Shown here: one piece after another, positions 15,227 through 26,409 of the stretch
How the letters are laid out: each line of letters starts with the position of its first letter
Position numbering within the stretch: the first letter of the stretch is position 1
From: Pseudomonas poae
Lineage (GTDB): Bacteria > Pseudomonadota > Gammaproteobacteria > Pseudomonadales > Pseudomonadaceae
NCBI RefSeq assembly: GCF_001439785.1
Contig: NZ_JYLI01000012.1
Coordinates: 124,001-188,000 of the forward strand
Direction of reading: 5' to 3'
DNA: 64,000 nt
Notes under the pieces: model-generated
The model's database searches: none
What the model was told of the DNA's origin: nothing
Seen by the model: the letters and a program-made list of their open reading frames with translations, nothing else
Made by a program: the position numbers and the translations under genes

Positions 15227-16084
15227 TCAGGGCGCCAACTCGAAAACCGCCTGGATCATGCGCTGCGAGTGCCGCCGTTGCAGGCAGCCGAGCAGGTGCC
15301 GGTTCACCAGGCCATCGCCCTGGATAGGCACTGCGCGCACCCTCGGGTCGGGGCTGACTTCAATCGAGGACACCACGCCGACGCCCAGTTCGGCCGCGAC
15401 CGCTTCAGTCACCGCTTCACGGCTGTCCAGTTCCAGCAGCACCCTGGGCTGCACATCGACCGCCCGGCACGCATCGTCAAAGGTGCGCCGGGTGATGGAG
15501 CCGGGCTCGCGCAGCACCATGATCACGTCATGCAATTGCGTGAGTGCAATACCTTCGCGCAGGCTCGCCCACGGATGCGCCGCCGGCACCAGTGCGCAAA
15601 TGCGCGACTCACCCAAGGGTTGCAGGTGCACACCATTGCGCGGCGCCACTTCGGTGAGCACGGCCACGTCGGCATGCTCGGCCAACAGCGCCGCCAGGGT
15701 TTCCTGGGCGTTGCCCAGACGCAGGTTCACGGTGATGCCCGGGTAGCGTGCACGCAGGCTGGCGATCATCGGCATCACCAGGTGCGGGCCGTCCGCCGCG
15801 ACTTCAAGGCGCCCGCTGAGCAGTTGGCGATTGGCCTCCAGCAGGGTCTGCGCCTCGTCCACCAGGCCGAAGATCGCCCGGGTGATCGCCGCCAGGCGCG
15901 TGCCCTCCTCGGTCAATTCAACCCGTCGAGCGGTGCGACGCAGCAGCGGAATCTGGTAGTGCTCTTCCAGCGCCTTGATGTGCCCGGTCACCGCCGGCTG
16001 GCTGATAAACAGCCGCGCCGCCGCCCGGGTAAAGCTGCCCTCGCGGGCCACGGCATCAAATGCGCGCAATTGAAACAGGTTCAT
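15227..16084 (-). CDS. LysR-type regulator of aminoethylphosphonate use
   Basis: 285 residues from ATG 16084. The N-terminal winged helix-turn-helix is plain ('MNLFQLRAFDAVAREGSFTRAAARLFISQPAVTGHIKALEEHYQIPLLRRTARRVELTEEGTRL'), followed by a substrate-binding domain of the usual size. It is divergent from phnW-phnX with 112 bp between starts, the standard arrangement for a LysR activator that controls the neighbouring operon. Expected inducer: 2-aminoethylphosphonate or phosphonoacetaldehyde (inference from context). Confidence 0.85.
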   Translation of the reverse strand: MNLFQLRAFDAVAREGSFTRAAARLFISQPAVTGHIKALEEHYQIPLLRRTARRVELTEEGTRLAAITRAIFGLVDEAQTLLEANRQLLSGRLEVAADGPHLVMPMIASLRARYPGITVNLRLGNAQETLAALLAEHADVAVLTEVAPRNGVHLQPLGESRICALVPAAHPWASLREGIALTQLHDVIMVLREPGSITRRTFDDACRAVDVQPRVLLELDSREAVTEAVAAELGVGVVSSIEVSPDPRVRAVPIQGDGLVNRHLLGCLQRRHSQRMIQAVFELAP

Positions 16085-16196
16085 GGTTATCGGCCTCGCT
16101 GATGGCTCGCATAACAACAAACAATTTGATTGATGACAAGCCAAACTGCAATTTAGGCGCCGTAGCTTTCACACCAACGCCTCGCGAGAACTTGCA

Positions 16197-17309
16197 ATGA
16201 TCACTGCCGCTCCGCGCCTGCTGACCCCTGGCCCCCTGACCACCTCGCCGCGCACCCGCCAGGCGATGCTGGAAGACTGGGGCTCATGGGATGCGCGCTT
16301 CAATCAACTCACCGCCAGCGTCTGTGCACGGCTGCTGGCGATTCTCAACGGTGCGGACAGCCACCACTGCATTCCCCTGCAAGGCAGCGGCACCTTTGCC
16401 GTCGAGGCCGCCATCGGCACGCTGGTGCCCCGTGACGGCAAGGTGCTGGTGCTGATCAACGGCGCGTACGGCAAGCGTCTGGCAAGGATTTGCACAGTGC
16501 TCGGTCGCGCATTCAGCACCTTCGAAACCGCCGAGGATGCCACCACCACCGCCGCCGATGTGGACCGCCTGCTGCACGCCGACAACCGCATCAGCCATGT
16601 CGCTCTGGTCCACTGCGAAACCAGCACCGGCATCCTCAACCCGCTCGCGGAGATTGCGCAGGTGGTCGCACGCCACGGCAGGCGGCTGGTTATCGACGCC
16701 ATGAGTTCGTTCGGTGCACTGCCCATCGATGCCCGCGAAATACCCTTCGACGCGCTGATCGCGGCCTCTGGCAAATGCCTGGAAGGCGTCCCGGGCATGG
16801 GCTTTGTGTTCGCACAGAAGGCCGCGCTGGCTACAGCCCAAGGCAACAGTCACTCGCTGGCGATGGACCTGTTCGACCAGCACAGCTACATGGCCAGCAC
16901 CGGCCAGTGGCGCTTCACCCCACCGACCCATGTGGTTGCCGCCCTGCATGAGGCGCTGCTGCAATTCGACGAAGAAGGCGGCCTGCCCGCCCGCCACCTG
17001 CGCTACGCCAACAACTGCCAGGCGCTGCTGGACGGCATGGCCGCGCTAGGCCTGCGCAGCTTCCTGCCGGCCGCCATCCAGACACCGATCATCGTCACCT
17101 TCCACGCTCCGCAAGACCCGCGCTATCGATTCCAGGCGTTCTACGAGCGGGTCAAAGCCAGGGGCTTCATCCTGTACCCCGGCAAACTGACCCAGGTGGA
17201 GACATTTCGCGTCGGCTGCATTGGGCATGTCGACGCCACGGACATGCGGGCGGCGGTCACGGCGATCGGTGAAGCGCTCCTACACCCCAACAGCATCCAC
17301 AGGACTTGA
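16197..17309 (+). CDS. phnW: 2-aminoethylphosphonate--pyruvate transaminase
   Basis: 370 residues, the family length. A class V PLP aminotransferase: '[25 protein letters not shown]' at the N-terminus is the PhnW signature, '[12 protein letters not shown]' and '[15 protein letters not shown]' (D167) bind the cofactor, and '[15 protein letters not shown]' holds the PLP lysine K193. It converts 2-aminoethylphosphonate and pyruvate to phosphonoacetaldehyde and alanine. phnX starts 3 bp after its stop, completing the two-step pathway to acetaldehyde and phosphate. Confidence 0.96.
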   Translation: MITAAPRLLTPGPLTTSPRTRQAMLEDWGSWDARFNQLTASVCARLLAILNGADSHHCIPLQGSGTFAVEAAIGTLVPRDGKVLVLINGAYGKRLARICTVLGRAFSTFETAEDATTTAADVDRLLHADNRISHVALVHCETSTGILNPLAEIAQVVARHGRRLVIDAMSSFGALPIDAREIPFDALIAASGKCLEGVPGMGFVFAQKAALATAQGNSHSLAMDLFDQHSYMASTGQWRFTPPTHVVAALHEALLQFDEEGGLPARHLRYANNCQALLDGMAALGLRSFLPAAIQTPIIVTFHAPQDPRYRFQAFYERVKARGFILYPGKLTQVETFRVGCIGHVDATDMRAAVTAIGEALLHPNSIHRT

Positions 17310-17312
17310 ACC

Positions 17313-18140
17313 ATGCAGTATCAAAACCCCAACACCCTGCAAGCGGTGATCCTCGACTGGGCCGGCACCGTGGTCGATTTCGGCTCGTTCGCGCCCACGC
17401 AGATCTTCGTTGAGGCGTTCGCCGAATTCGGCGTGCAGGTATCGATCGAAGAAGCCCGTGGCCCCATGGGTATGGGCAAGTGGGACCATATCCGCACCCT
17501 CTGCGACCAGCCTGAAGTGGCCGCGCGCTACCGCCAGGCGTTCGGCCGCACGCCCACTGATGCGGACGTGACCGCGATCTACCAGCGCTTCATGCCGTTG
17601 CAGATCGAGAAGATCGCCGAGCACTCGGCGCTGATCCCCGGCGCCCTCGACACCATCGCGGCGCTGCGTGCGCAGGGCATCCGAATCGGCTCCTGCTCTG
17701 GCTATCCCCGGCAGGTGATGGACAAGGTGGTCGCCCTGGCGGCGAGCAACGGTTACGTCGCCGACCACGTCGTGGCCACCGATGACGTCCCCAACGGTCG
17801 CCCGTGGCCGGCGCAGGCTCTGGCCAACGTGATCGCCCTGGGCATTGACGACGTGGCGGCGTGCGTGAAAGTCGATGACACCGTGCCGGGCATCCTCGAA
17901 GGCCGTCGCGCCGGCATGTGGACCGTGGCGCTGACCTGCTCCGGCAATGCGCTGGGCCTGACCTACGCGCAATTTCTGGCCCTGGACAGCGCCACGCTGG
18001 CCGCCGAGCGCCAGCGTATCGAAGTGATGTTCGCCGACTCGCGCCCCCACTACCTGATCGACACGATCAGCCAGTTGCCAGCGGTAATCGCCGACATCAA
18101 CGAGCGCCTGGCGCGCGGTGAAATGCCGCAAGGCGCCTGA
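17313..18140 (+). CDS. phnX: Phosphonoacetaldehyde hydrolase (phosphonatase)
   Basis: 275 residues of the HAD superfamily. The nucleophile lies in '[14 protein letters not shown]' (D15, with the phosphonatase-typical A in place of D at +2), and the cap lysine that forms the Schiff base with the aldehyde is K56 in '[14 protein letters not shown]'. Later motifs '[14 protein letters not shown]' and '[22 protein letters not shown]' complete the active site. It splits the C-P bond of phosphonoacetaldehyde to acetaldehyde and phosphate. Same operon as phnW. Confidence 0.96.
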   Translation: MQYQNPNTLQAVILDWAGTVVDFGSFAPTQIFVEAFAEFGVQVSIEEARGPMGMGKWDHIRTLCDQPEVAARYRQAFGRTPTDADVTAIYQRFMPLQIEKIAEHSALIPGALDTIAALRAQGIRIGSCSGYPRQVMDKVVALAASNGYVADHVVATDDVPNGRPWPAQALANVIALGIDDVAACVKVDDTVPGILEGRRAGMWTVALTCSGNALGLTYAQFLALDSATLAAERQRIEVMFADSRPHYLIDTISQLPAVIADINERLARGEMPQGA

Positions 18141-18253
18141 CAGCGATCACGATGACGGCATCGCGGGCGCGCACTGCGACGAAATCAGGCATACAGTAAA
18201 CGGACTCCGTCGCCAAAGAACGGAACATGACCTGATGAGTGAGGACACCAGCG

Positions 18254-18811
18254 ATGCCGTGGAAAAATTCCGATACGCGCTACAGCACCATGTCGATTGC
18301 GCTGCACTGGTTGATGGTGGTGCTGCTGGCGGTGGTCTATGCCTGCATCGAGTTGCGCGGGCAGTTCCCCAAAGGCAGTGGCGCACGCACACTGATCGTC
18401 GAAATGCACTTCATGTTCGGCCTTACCGTGTTCGTGCTGGTGTGGCTGCGATTGTTTGCGCGCAGCCTGGGGGTGGCGCCAGAGATCGTCCCGGCCCCGC
18501 CGCCGTGGCAGCGTCTGCTGGCCCGGCTCACGCACGCCGCGCTGTATGCGCTGATGATAGGCATGCCGGTCGCCGGTTGGCTGATCGTCAGCGCCGAGGG
18601 GCACTCGGTGATGTTCTACGGGATGGAGTTGCCGCTGCTGATCGCCGAAAACAAGGCGCTGGCCAAGGAGATCGAGGGCTGGCATGTGCTGTTCGGGCAG
18701 ATCGGTTACTGGCTGATTGGGCTGCATGCGCTGGCGGGGATTTTTCACCATTATGTGGTGCGCGATAACACAGCGTTGCGAATGCTGCCGGGCAGGCGGC
18801 CAATCGGTTGA
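18254..18811 (+). CDS. Cytochrome b561 family protein (second copy)
   Basis: 185 residues from ATG 18254 (GAGGAC lies about 8 nt upstream; an in-frame GTG at 18239 is less likely). Four membrane helices and haem-ligand histidines in 'IALHWLMVVL', 'EMHFMFGLTVFVLVW', 'LTHAALYALM' and 'HVLFGQIGYWLIGLHALAGIFHHYVV' are those of the b561 family. Unlike the copy at 2132-2680 it has no peroxidase partner; it stands alone between phnX and a REPIN-like repeat. Role: quinol oxidation, possibly with scavenging of superoxide as for CybB-type proteins. Confidence 0.88.
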   Translation: MPWKNSDTRYSTMSIALHWLMVVLLAVVYACIELRGQFPKGSGARTLIVEMHFMFGLTVFVLVWLRLFARSLGVAPEIVPAPPPWQRLLARLTHAALYALMIGMPVAGWLIVSAEGHSVMFYGMELPLLIAENKALAKEIEGWHVLFGQIGYWLIGLHALAGIFHHYVVRDNTALRMLPGRRPIG

Positions 18812-18877
18812 CAACACGCCACTAGCGGGAGCATGGGCGATTTCAGGCAACCACACGCCTTTGCCGAGCGGCCCTCC

Positions 18878-19012
18878 TGTGGCGAGCAGGCTTGTCCTGC
18901 GTTGGGCTGCGCAGCAGCCCCAAAACCAGGCGCTGAGCCGTATCAGGTACACCGCGTTTTGCTGGATTGGGGCGCTTCGCCCCCCCAACGCGGGGCAAGC
19001 CCGCTCGCCACA
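18878..19012. repeat. REPIN-like repeat, copy 3 (135 bp)
   Basis: Third near-identical copy of the repeat at 1946-2080, with the same flank on its right (19032-19075) and an extra half palindrome (CAACAAGCCCGTTCGCCACAG, 19011-19031) inserted between core and flank. Confidence 0.85.
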
Positions 19013-19081
19013 ACAAGCCCGTTCGCCACAGAGGCTCCGGTTTGCTTCGCCACATCGCCAAGCCTCCCGCAGGCTGTTGTG

Positions 19082-19972
19082 TCAGGGGTCGAAGCCGCGG
19101 CGCCCCTGGAGGCCGCCGGTATGGATGAAGATCAGGCGGGTACTGGGGGCGAAGCGGCCTGCCTCGATCTGCTGCTTGAGCGCCAGCAGCGCCTTGCCGG
19201 TGTAAAGCGGCTCCAGCGGCAGGCCGCATTGCTGCTGCGTGGCGTCAATAAACGCGAGCAACAACGGATCGACACTGGCAAAGCCGCCCCTGCTCGCGTC
19301 CAGCAGCTCATAACCTTGCGTCACGATTGATTGCACATTTCGCTCCACACCATGACCTTGCGGCACGGCCAGTGCACCGTATACCGGATGGCCGCCCGCC
19401 TCGGCCAGCACCAACCCAGCCAACGTAGTGCCGGTGCCGGTTGCCAGCCACCAGGCGTCATAATCAGCCCAGCCAAGCGCATTCAACTGCGTATGCGCCT
19501 GTGCGACCATCACCCCACACCCCAATGCCCCGGTCAATCCGCCACCGCCCTCGGGCACCGCATGCAAATGGGGATACTGCTCGTGCCACGGTTCCCAGAA
19601 CCCCGGCTCGTTACGCGCACGATAGCCGCCATAGCCCAGCCAGTGCAGTTGCATGCCGAATGCTTTGAGGTCCAGCACCGTGGGCGTGTCCTGCGGGTGA
19701 CCGCGCAACAGGCCGACCGTGGCAAAACCAAAGCGCTGGCCTGCCGCCGCCAACGCGTGCAGATGGTTGGAGTAGGCCCCGCCCAGGCTGATGATGCCGC
19801 TGGCACAGGCCTGCCGCGCCTGGTCCAGATGTCCGCTGAGCTTGAACCATTTGTTGCCGCTGATCAGCGGGTCGATCAGGTCCAGGCGCAGCACGGCAAG
19901 CTCGACACCGCGCAGCCAATCGAGCTGCACGGGTTCAAGGGGGGCATGGGGGAGCCAGTCGAAGGGACCCAT
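19082..19972 (-). CDS. PLP-dependent ACC deaminase/D-cysteine desulfhydrase family protein
   Basis: 296 residues of fold-type II PLP enzymes. The PLP lysine is in 'LISGNKWFKLSGHL', the asparagine after it in 'SLGGAYSNHLHALAAAGQRFGF' (GAYSNH is the family signature), and 'LATGTGTTLAGLVLAEA' binds the phosphate. Members deaminate 1-aminocyclopropane-1-carboxylate or break D-cysteine; this short form (about 300 residues) is more like the desulfhydrase-like branch whose true substrate is often unknown. No operon partner. Confidence 0.85.
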   Translation of the reverse strand: MGPFDWLPHAPLEPVQLDWLRGVELAVLRLDLIDPLISGNKWFKLSGHLDQARQACASGIISLGGAYSNHLHALAAAGQRFGFATVGLLRGHPQDTPTVLDLKAFGMQLHWLGYGGYRARNEPGFWEPWHEQYPHLHAVPEGGGGLTGALGCGVMVAQAHTQLNALGWADYDAWWLATGTGTTLAGLVLAEAGGHPVYGALAVPQGHGVERNVQSIVTQGYELLDASRGGFASVDPLLLAFIDATQQQCGLPLEPLYTGKALLALKQQIEAGRFAPSTRLIFIHTGGLQGRRGFDP

Positions 19973-20029
19973 CGAGGTGGAACCTGCGCGAAAAAGGGGC
20001 GTTAGTTTAACACCGCCCCTGCACGGGTC

Positions 20030-22129
<2,100 letters not shown>

Positions 22130-22328
22130 TTATGTTCAACAGATTAAGAGGCGACAGGCTGCCACTCAATGACCCAAACTAACAACTTGTTAACCTGAAT
22201 GCACAGCATCTGTTTCCCACCCGCGCAATAATTCAGCGTACCTATCAACCCCATCCACTTTGCTGACTTCAGGTAATCGCGCAGCGCCTGCATCCTGAGA
22301 CCACGCCGCCCTCGTAGGACTGAGAAAA

Positions 22329-23834
22329 ATGCCCACATCCTTATCAGCGTTGACTGAGCACACGCCCGCGCCCGCGCCCGAGGTGGATGAGGTGCTCGAC
22401 AGCATCATTGCGATGGTGTCGGCGCATTTTGCGACGCCGGACCCGCATACGCGCGCACCGATGAGCGAGCAGGACAACCTGTTCCTGCACAACGCCGCCG
22501 CGGTGGCCGCCGCCCGATTGGATTTCATTCACGACAAGCACTTCATCGATGCGCTGACCGGGCTGTCCAATCGCGAGTGTTTTGAACGCGACGTTGCGAA
22601 AGGCGCGGCAGGCCTGCCGGAGCGCCTGGCCATACTGATCGAGCCACTGACCGCATTCGGCATGGACAGGCTGGTAAAAGCCCTGGGCCTGGACTGTTTC
22701 GTCGAGTTCATGCTTGGGGTGAAAAATGTACTCGCCTCGGCACTGCCCGGGCATGCCCGTCTGTATCGCGCCGGCACGCTGAGCTTCGCCGTGCTGATGG
22801 ATGATGACTCCGAAGTTGACCTGCCTGCGCTTATCCAGCGACTCACCGCTGCCCTCGCGCAGCCGGTGCACTTTCAGAATGTGCCGGTGTTCGCCGATGT
22901 CGGCATCGGCGTACTGAGGATCGGACCCAACGCCGTGCCGCCTGTCGATAACGTGCGGTTGATGGCCAGCGTGACGGACACGGCACGGCGTTCCGAGCAT
23001 CGATGGCTGTATTACGACGCTACCATCGATGCCCACGCACAGCGCAGCGCAATGCTGCTTCACTCGATCGAATCCGCGTTGCTCGCGCCGGACCAGTTGC
23101 GCCTGGAATATCAGCCTCGCATCAATCTGGCCAACAAATGCTGCGACTCGGTCGAGGCGCTTTTGCGCTGGACGCATCCGGTACTGGGAGAAATCGGGCC
23201 AGCCGAATTCATCGGCCTGGCAGAGACCACCGCCGCCATTCGCCATATCACCAGTTGGGTGGTGAGAAACGTATGCAAGCAGATAGACGCGTGGAGAAAC
23301 CAGGGCCTGCACCTGAACGTGTCGCTCAATGTGTCATCGATAGACCTCACCGATGGCCAATTGATTGATGAGCTGACCCACTCACTGGCGCAGTTCAACC
23401 TGGCGCCGCAGTGCATTGAACTGGAGTTCACCGAAAGCGTGCTGATTCCCGACTTCGATGCCGTCCAGCATCAGCTCATGCGCCTGCACCAGTTGGGCGT
23501 GGCCATCGCCATCGACGACTTTGGAAGCGGCTACAGCAACTGGCGGTATTTGCGGGACATTCCCGCCAAAAGCGTCAAGCTCGACCGCTCACTGCTGGTG
23601 GATCTACGGCCCGACACCAGCAATTGGCATATCGTCAAAGGCATCATCAGCCTGGCGCGAAACCTCAATCTCACCGTGGTGGCCGAGGGCGTGGAAACCC
23701 TTTTGAACTACCGACTCTTGCGTGACTGGCAATGCCATCAGGGCCAAGGCTATTTCTTCTGTAAACCCCTGTCACCCGCCGCCCTGCGTGAATGGGTCGC
23801 AGGCGGGCAATGCTTTGAGGGCCTCAAAGAATAA
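22329..23834 (+). CDS. EAL-domain c-di-GMP phosphodiesterase with degenerate GGDEF
   Basis: 501 residues without membrane helices. Residues about 75-230 resemble a GGDEF domain ('DALTGLSNRECFERD') but the catalytic loop has become 'YRAGTLSFAVL', so it cannot make c-di-GMP. Residues about 240-495 form an EAL domain with all catalytic motifs: 'VEALLRW' (ExLxR), 'NVSLNVSS', 'IELEFTES', 'AIDDFGSGYSNW', 'VKLDRSLL', 'VVAEGVET' and 'GQGYFFCKP'. It should cleave c-di-GMP. No sensory domain is recognised in the first 70 residues. Single gene, divergent from fadH across a 259-bp spacer in which I see no feature. Confidence 0.92.
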   Translation: MPTSLSALTEHTPAPAPEVDEVLDSIIAMVSAHFATPDPHTRAPMSEQDNLFLHNAAAVAAARLDFIHDKHFIDALTGLSNRECFERDVAKGAAGLPERLAILIEPLTAFGMDRLVKALGLDCFVEFMLGVKNVLASALPGHARLYRAGTLSFAVLMDDDSEVDLPALIQRLTAALAQPVHFQNVPVFADVGIGVLRIGPNAVPPVDNVRLMASVTDTARRSEHRWLYYDATIDAHAQRSAMLLHSIESALLAPDQLRLEYQPRINLANKCCDSVEALLRWTHPVLGEIGPAEFIGLAETTAAIRHITSWVVRNVCKQIDAWRNQGLHLNVSLNVSSIDLTDGQLIDELTHSLAQFNLAPQCIELEFTESVLIPDFDAVQHQLMRLHQLGVAIAIDDFGSGYSNWRYLRDIPAKSVKLDRSLLVDLRPDTSNWHIVKGIISLARNLNLTVVAEGVETLLNYRLLRDWQCHQGQGYFFCKPLSPAALREWVAGGQCFEGLKE

Positions 23835-24025
23835 AGCCGCGCAGGAACCAAGCCGGACGATCCGGTTCCAACGCGCAAGCGTCAGCATTGGCGAAAATGG
23901 CCACCGTGGCGAGGAAAACGCCGCGCATCGCCCCAATAATTCCTGTAACCCGCCGACTCTGTGTATCCTCATTCGCACGTCAGTCGAAAATTCATGCCCC
24001 GTCCCAGGTTCGTTGTCCGTTATCC

Positions 24026-25156
24026 ATGCGTAAACTCTTAGCCCTCACCGTCACCATGGCCCTGGTTGCCGCCCTCACCGCCTATCTGGTCTGGACCCAG
24101 GATCGCCCCGTGGCGCATTACCTGTCGGACCTGCGCATCAATGTCGCCGTCAACCAGGGCCAGCCTGCCGATCGGGGCAACCTGCTGGGCATCCAGCCGG
24201 AGCTGTTCCCCGCCGATTACCAGAGTGTGGAGCGCCTGCACCTTAAACTCGCAGCCTACCTGCAAAAGGCCCGCGACGAGGGCTTGATCAACGACAAGAC
24301 TATCGTGGTGATGCCCGAACATATCGGCACCTGGCTGATGCTCGTCGGCGAAAAAAACGAGTTGTACCAGGCCACTCATTGGCAGGACGCAATGAGCTGG
24401 CTGGCGCTCAGCAATCCGTTGTCGTTCGCGCGCTCGTGGATCAGCGCCACTGGCGGCGACCGCATGAACGACGCCTACCTGCGCATGAAAGCCGAAGCCA
24501 TGGCGCGCGACTATCAGCTGCTGTTCGGCGGCCTGGCCAAGGAATTCGGGGTAACGCTGGTGGCCGGTTCCATCGCCCTGCCCAACCCAAGCGTAAGCCA
24601 GGGACAACTGCAGGTCGGCCATGGCCCGCTGTATAACGCCAGCGTGGTATTTGCCGCCGACGGCCTGGCAGTAGGCCAGCCGCAACGCCAGTTCTACCCG
24701 ATCTACGATGAGCGCGGCTTTATCGAGCCGGGTGATGAAAACATCGTCAATGTAGTGGACACCCCGGCCGGCCGCCTGGGCATTCTGATCGGCAGTGATA
24801 GCTGGTACCCCGACAACTACCGCAAGCTCAACGAACAAGGCGCTCAACTGATCTCGGTGCCGGCGTATGTGATCGGTCGCGACACCTGGGACCGCCCATG
24901 GCGCGGTTTCAAAAGCGTGTCCACCCCAACAGAAATCAGCCTCAAGCCCGAGGAGCTCAGCGAGGGTCAGGCCTGGCATCGCCTGACGTTGATCAGTCAG
25001 CAACCGATCAGCCAGGCCACCGCCGGCATGAGTGTGTTCCAGCGTGGACAATTCTGGGACCTGGGCAGCTCCGGCCAGAGCTTTTTGAGCAGCAACGGCC
25101 AGGTGTTTGCCGACGGCAGCGCCCGTGGCGCACGCCTGCTGAACATCTGGCTGTAA
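24026..25156 (+). CDS. Carbon-nitrogen hydrolase-like membrane-anchored protein, catalytic Cys missing
   Basis: 376 residues from ATG 24026. One N-terminal membrane helix (4-22) precedes a nitrilase-fold domain. The glutamate of the triad is kept in 'IVVMPEH' (E98), but the nucleophile position, normally 'ICYDxxFPE', reads 'LIGSDSWYPDNYRK' (G256/S257), and the lysine region reads 'GQPQRQFYP' without lysine. The protein is therefore probably not an amidase in the usual way; serine 257 might substitute or it may bind a ligand. It ends 4 bp before the AraC regulator gene, so it may serve that regulator or be controlled with it. Confidence 0.75.
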   Translation: MRKLLALTVTMALVAALTAYLVWTQDRPVAHYLSDLRINVAVNQGQPADRGNLLGIQPELFPADYQSVERLHLKLAAYLQKARDEGLINDKTIVVMPEHIGTWLMLVGEKNELYQATHWQDAMSWLALSNPLSFARSWISATGGDRMNDAYLRMKAEAMARDYQLLFGGLAKEFGVTLVAGSIALPNPSVSQGQLQVGHGPLYNASVVFAADGLAVGQPQRQFYPIYDERGFIEPGDENIVNVVDTPAGRLGILIGSDSWYPDNYRKLNEQGAQLISVPAYVIGRDTWDRPWRGFKSVSTPTEISLKPEELSEGQAWHRLTLISQQPISQATAGMSVFQRGQFWDLGSSGQSFLSSNGQVFADGSARGARLLNIWL

Positions 25157-25160
25157 CAGC

Positions 25161-26195
25161 GTGAAGCCGGTGCGACTGGGGGACTTGTCGGTCGGCTTCC
25201 TGCACAGCCTGGCCGACGCGATCCAAAGCCATGGCCTCGATCCGCAACCGCTGCTGCTGCACTACGGCTTTGATCCTGCGCGCCTCGCTGAAGCCGGCGC
25301 ACGCTTGTCGATCCCGCGCTATATGCGCCTGGGCCATGCGGCCATCCAACTCACCGGCGACCCGGGCCTGGGCCTGCGCATGGGCAGGCTCAGCCGGCTG
25401 AGTCAAGCGGGCCTGGCGGGCGTCACGGCAGCCCAGGCGCCCACGGTGCGCGAGGCCGCTCGCACGCTTACGCGCTTCGAAGCGCTCTACGGCTCCAACT
25501 ATCGAGGCCAATCCAGCTTTCATGAGGATGCAGAAGGCGCGTGGCTAAGGTTCTACTCCATAAGCCCCTACAACGCCTATAACCGCTTCGTGGTGGACTC
25601 AATCATCGCTGGCTGGCTGCACCAACTGTCGAGCCTTGCACAACAGACCGTGCAGGCGCAGCGCATTGACATCGAATTCGAAGCACCGGACTACCACGAA
25701 CAATACGGTGTGCTGGCGCAAGGCCCGATCCACTTTGGCGCCGAGGCCAACCAGTTGCGCCTGAGTCAACACAGCCTGGCCCTGCGCAATCCGCAGCATT
25801 GCCCGAGTACCTGGCAACTGTTGCTACAGCTGTGTGAAAGGGAATTGGAGCAGTTGACACGCACCCGCAGCCTGCGCGAGCGCATCACCCGTTTGCTCGG
25901 GCCAATGCTCAATGGCGGCCGGGAACCCGACCTTGAAGAAGTGGCGGCACGCTTGAAGCTGCCGATCTGGACACTGCGGCGCAAACTGGCCGACGAAGGC
26001 ACCCGGTTTCGCGCCATTCTCAACGACACCCGCCGCGACCTGGCCATGACCTACATTCGCGATACGGAACTGGCGTTCGGCGAGATCGCCTACCTGCTCG
26101 GCTTTGCATCGGCCCAGGCGTTTCAACGGGCCTTCAGACGCTGGAACAACCAGACCCCAGGGGAATTTCGCCGCAGTCAGCGGCATTCCGCCTGA
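25161..26195 (+). CDS. AraC-family transcriptional regulator
   Basis: 344 residues from GTG 25161. The N-terminal part (about 15-200, 'LLLHYGFDPARLAEAGARLSIPRYMRLGHAAIQLTGDPGLGLRMG') is the arabinose-binding-like domain of the OruR/ArgR subgroup, and the C-terminal 100 residues are an AraC HTH: 'DLEEVAARLKLPIWTLRRKLADEGTRFRAILNDTRRDLAMTYIRDTELAFGEIAYLLGFASAQAFQRAFRRWNNQTPGEFR'. It should activate genes in response to a small ligand. Gap of 4 bp to the nitrilase-like gene upstream indicates one operon. Confidence 0.9.
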   Translation: MKPVRLGDLSVGFLHSLADAIQSHGLDPQPLLLHYGFDPARLAEAGARLSIPRYMRLGHAAIQLTGDPGLGLRMGRLSRLSQAGLAGVTAAQAPTVREAARTLTRFEALYGSNYRGQSSFHEDAEGAWLRFYSISPYNAYNRFVVDSIIAGWLHQLSSLAQQTVQAQRIDIEFEAPDYHEQYGVLAQGPIHFGAEANQLRLSQHSLALRNPQHCPSTWQLLLQLCERELEQLTRTRSLRERITRLLGPMLNGGREPDLEEVAARLKLPIWTLRRKLADEGTRFRAILNDTRRDLAMTYIRDTELAFGEIAYLLGFASAQAFQRAFRRWNNQTPGEFRRSQRHSA

Positions 26196-26203
26196 AGTCG
26201 GGG

Positions 26204-26290
26204 TTACAACTCGGTGGCGTCGTCGACCGGATCCAGCGGATCCAGTTCAAAGGCCTGATACTCCAGCAGTTCTTCCTGATAATCGTCCAT
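26204..26290 (-). CDS. 28-residue acidic small protein
   Basis: An ATG at 26290 is preceded by an ideal AAAAGGAGCTCACC (AAGGAG, 6-8 nt spacing) and opens a 28-codon frame ending TAA at 26204-26206. The product begins MDDYQEELLEYQAFELDP and ends in DDATEL: nine Asp/Glu in the first 20 residues and no basic residue at all. I recall similar tiny acidic proteins in other pseudomonads but no function. It lies tail-to-tail with the AraC gene, 8 bp apart. The strong ribosome site is the main evidence; conservation would need to be tested. Confidence 0.65.
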   Translation of the reverse strand: MDDYQEELLEYQAFELDPLDPVDDATEL

Positions 26291-26409
26291 GGTGAGCTCC
26301 TTTTGGATAGCGATGACAGGTTAATGACCTGCATCACCAGCCTAAAGTGCCGTCATGACGAAAAAAAGTCAGCACCGTGACGTTCCTGCACTTGAGGATG
26401 TGGCAAGGC

